Position numbers and translations under genes: made by a program
The notes under the pieces: model-generated
What the model was told of the DNA's origin: nothing
The model's database searches: none
Seen by the model: the letters and a program-made list of their open reading frames with translations, nothing else
Assembly: GCA_013054445.1 (NCBI GenBank)
Contig: JAAMPI010001688.1
Coordinates: forward strand, 1-11,390
DNA length: 11,390 bases
DNA from: Cudoniella acicularis
Lineage: Eukaryota > Ascomycota > Leotiomycetes > Helotiales > Helotiaceae
Reading direction: 5' to 3'
Shown here: positions 10,031-11,390 of the stretch, piece by piece
How positions within the stretch are numbered: the stretch's first letter is position 1
Layout: each line of letters starts with the position of its first letter

Positions 10031-11096
10031 AGAGATAGATGGGTAGTTGTAGTTTTCGTATGACTTATAGAACGTACTTTCAATTGTTTTGTTCTGAGGT
10101 CTGTGCTATGTCCTCATTTCCAACACTTCGAGGTATAAATACTATGCCTTCATGGAGCACTAACAAAAAGAACATAAAGGCAAGCGTTCACTTCTCTCGC
10201 CAAATATTATTTAATCATCAACTGGCCAAATTCGTGTTATTTAATTCCTCCTAAGTGGCTTGTTTTGAAAATTCACGGCTAAGCGTCAGCCTCGCAAAAC
10301 CCCATCCAAACACATAAAAATAGCTAAATAACCGCCAATTAAAAATTCCATACAGGTAGCTAAAACAAGAGCAATTGAATTAATGCTGATTTTCTCGTCT
10401 TTGTAATAATATCTCAAGATTACATGATGCTTACTCTTTGAAGTGTTGCCAGTGATCTCGTGGCATGGAGCCCTCCCTGAAGACCCATACCTTTAGAATG
10501 AGGAATGCGCAGAGCAACCCTCAATTTTGGCTTTCCAGGCTTCCCAAAAGAGAACTCACAAACTTGCGTTACGCAGCTCTTCAACTTCGCAAAGCCAAAG
10601 GGCACAAACATATGAGTTGCTACTCACTGCAACGTCGAATTCCTAGACCAGTAACCCCCGGCATTAGCAACCCCAGAAGGCTTCGCAAGGCACAGAGTTT
10701 TTCACGCCGAGAATTTCGCGCCATTAATGACAAGCGACGAAAAAATACACTCTAACATTTTTATTGATATTGCTAGTTTCCGGTCTTCATCTACTTCTAA
10801 GGAAGCATTTCTCTGTGTCTTTTTTGGCTTCCATGCACAAACTCCGTACGCGCAAACCGATGAAATGATCCCCTCCCATTCGCTCATGGCTATGCTAGAG
10901 AAAAGGCACGATTGCATGAAGTGCTCATGCTCTGGATCATCCGTAACACCGTCGTTTCATGATTGTAAATGAGCTGGGCAAAAGACCGCCAAATGATAGC
11001 TACCCGCGTTCATTCATGCTCGTGCCATCGTGGGGAAAAGGAAAGGAACGCAAAAGGAAACAATACTCGACACCATGAGTGCCACAGACAACCATG
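10031..11096. other. Convergent intergenic region and 3' UTRs
   Basis: It separates the end of the ferric reductase from the end of the partial minus-strand gene. It should hold both 3' UTRs; 10200-10420 is AT-rich. Several open frames of 60-103 codons are present, but none shows a domain, a signal peptide or splice-consistent structure that I can support. Confidence 0.6.
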
Positions 11097-11390
11097 TCAT
11101 CTGCTAGCGCTCACCATCTGTGCTCTCCGCCTCGCCATTCTCGCCAACTCGCCATGCAGATACTTCACGGCCCTCAATACACCCTCATCCTTGATGGCCC
11201 TCGCGTTCAAATTATCAATCATCAACCTAATTTGTGCCTCGCTCTCCAGCTTAGGGCATACGCGAAATATACCTATGTGAGGGGTTCCGCAATGAGGGCA
11301 GTGTCGGGGTGGAGGGCCTAAAGGTGGGCGTGGGATTTCATTTCTTGTACCTCCGCTAACAGGTCGTTGCGCTGGGAGTGTGATTGGGGG
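11097..11390 (-). CDS. C-terminal end of a chromatin-remodeller-like protein (SNF2/CHD, Mit1-type), partial
   Basis: An open frame runs unbroken from the right edge for 97 codons to TGA at 11099-11097; it has no start in the window because the gene enters from the right. The segment begins proline-rich (PPITLPAQRP, RPPLGPPP). It then has a zinc-knuckle-like CX2CX3HX6C motif (CPHCGTPHIG...C), the stretch SEAQIRLMIDNL, the stretch AVKYLHGELARM, and a basic tail (ARRRAQMVSASR). That order and spacing match my recollection of the extreme C-terminus of fungal SNF2-family chromodomain helicases related to S. pombe Mit1, which remodel nucleosomes in silent chromatin. The helicase domain lies outside the window, so the name is tentative; that it is a real coding end is much surer. 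It is convergent with the ferric reductase. Confidence 0.75.
   Translation of the reverse strand, partial: PPITLPAQRPVSGGTRNEIPRPPLGPPPRHCPHCGTPHIGIFRVCPKLESEAQIRLMIDNLNARAIKDEGVLRAVKYLHGELARMARRRAQMVSASR

Overview
The window looks like nuclear DNA of a filamentous ascomycete fungus. The evidence is short GT-AG introns of 48-121 nt with CTAAC/CTAAT-type branch sites, Kozak-type start contexts, compact C-rich coding blocks and long AT-richer spacers. The product families (a single-CCCH-finger protein, a plasma-membrane ferric reductase and the tail of a chromatin-remodeller-like protein) fit that. A Leotiomycete relative of Botrytis/Sclerotinia is a guess from resemblance, not something the sequence proves.

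Layout, left to right. 1-1431: no convincing gene; a G18 run at the very edge, a (GT)7 repeat, and probably the 3' UTR of the next gene. 1432-2918, minus strand: a four-exon gene for a 429-aa CCCH zinc-finger protein, probably RNA-binding. Its last intron ends in a tandem CAGCAG acceptor. 2919-7799: about 4.9 kb of mostly non-coding spacer. It holds the minus-strand leader of the CCCH gene, with good splice donors, and two weak gene-like fragments. 7800-10030, plus strand: a four-exon ferric reductase gene of the FRE/NOX superfamily, with both bis-heme histidine pairs and the FAD- and NADPH-binding motifs. Its reading frame breaks in an A7 tract at 9692-9698, just before the conserved C-terminal end. 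10031-11096: convergent spacer. 11097-11390, minus strand: the last 97 codons of a gene that runs off the right edge. It carries a CX2CX3HX6C zinc-knuckle-like motif and resembles the C-terminus of fungal SNF2/CHD (Mit1-type) remodellers.

The three genes show no obvious functional link and do not look like a cluster; this reads as an ordinary chromosomal region. The main item for a second look is the ferric reductase frame break. The in-frame stop follows a slippery A_AAA_AAA heptamer by one codon, no GT dinucleotide is present to start an intron there, and the conserved tail continues in another frame. Assembly homopolymer error, a damaged allele and frameshifting or slippage are all possible, and raw reads or cDNA would decide.
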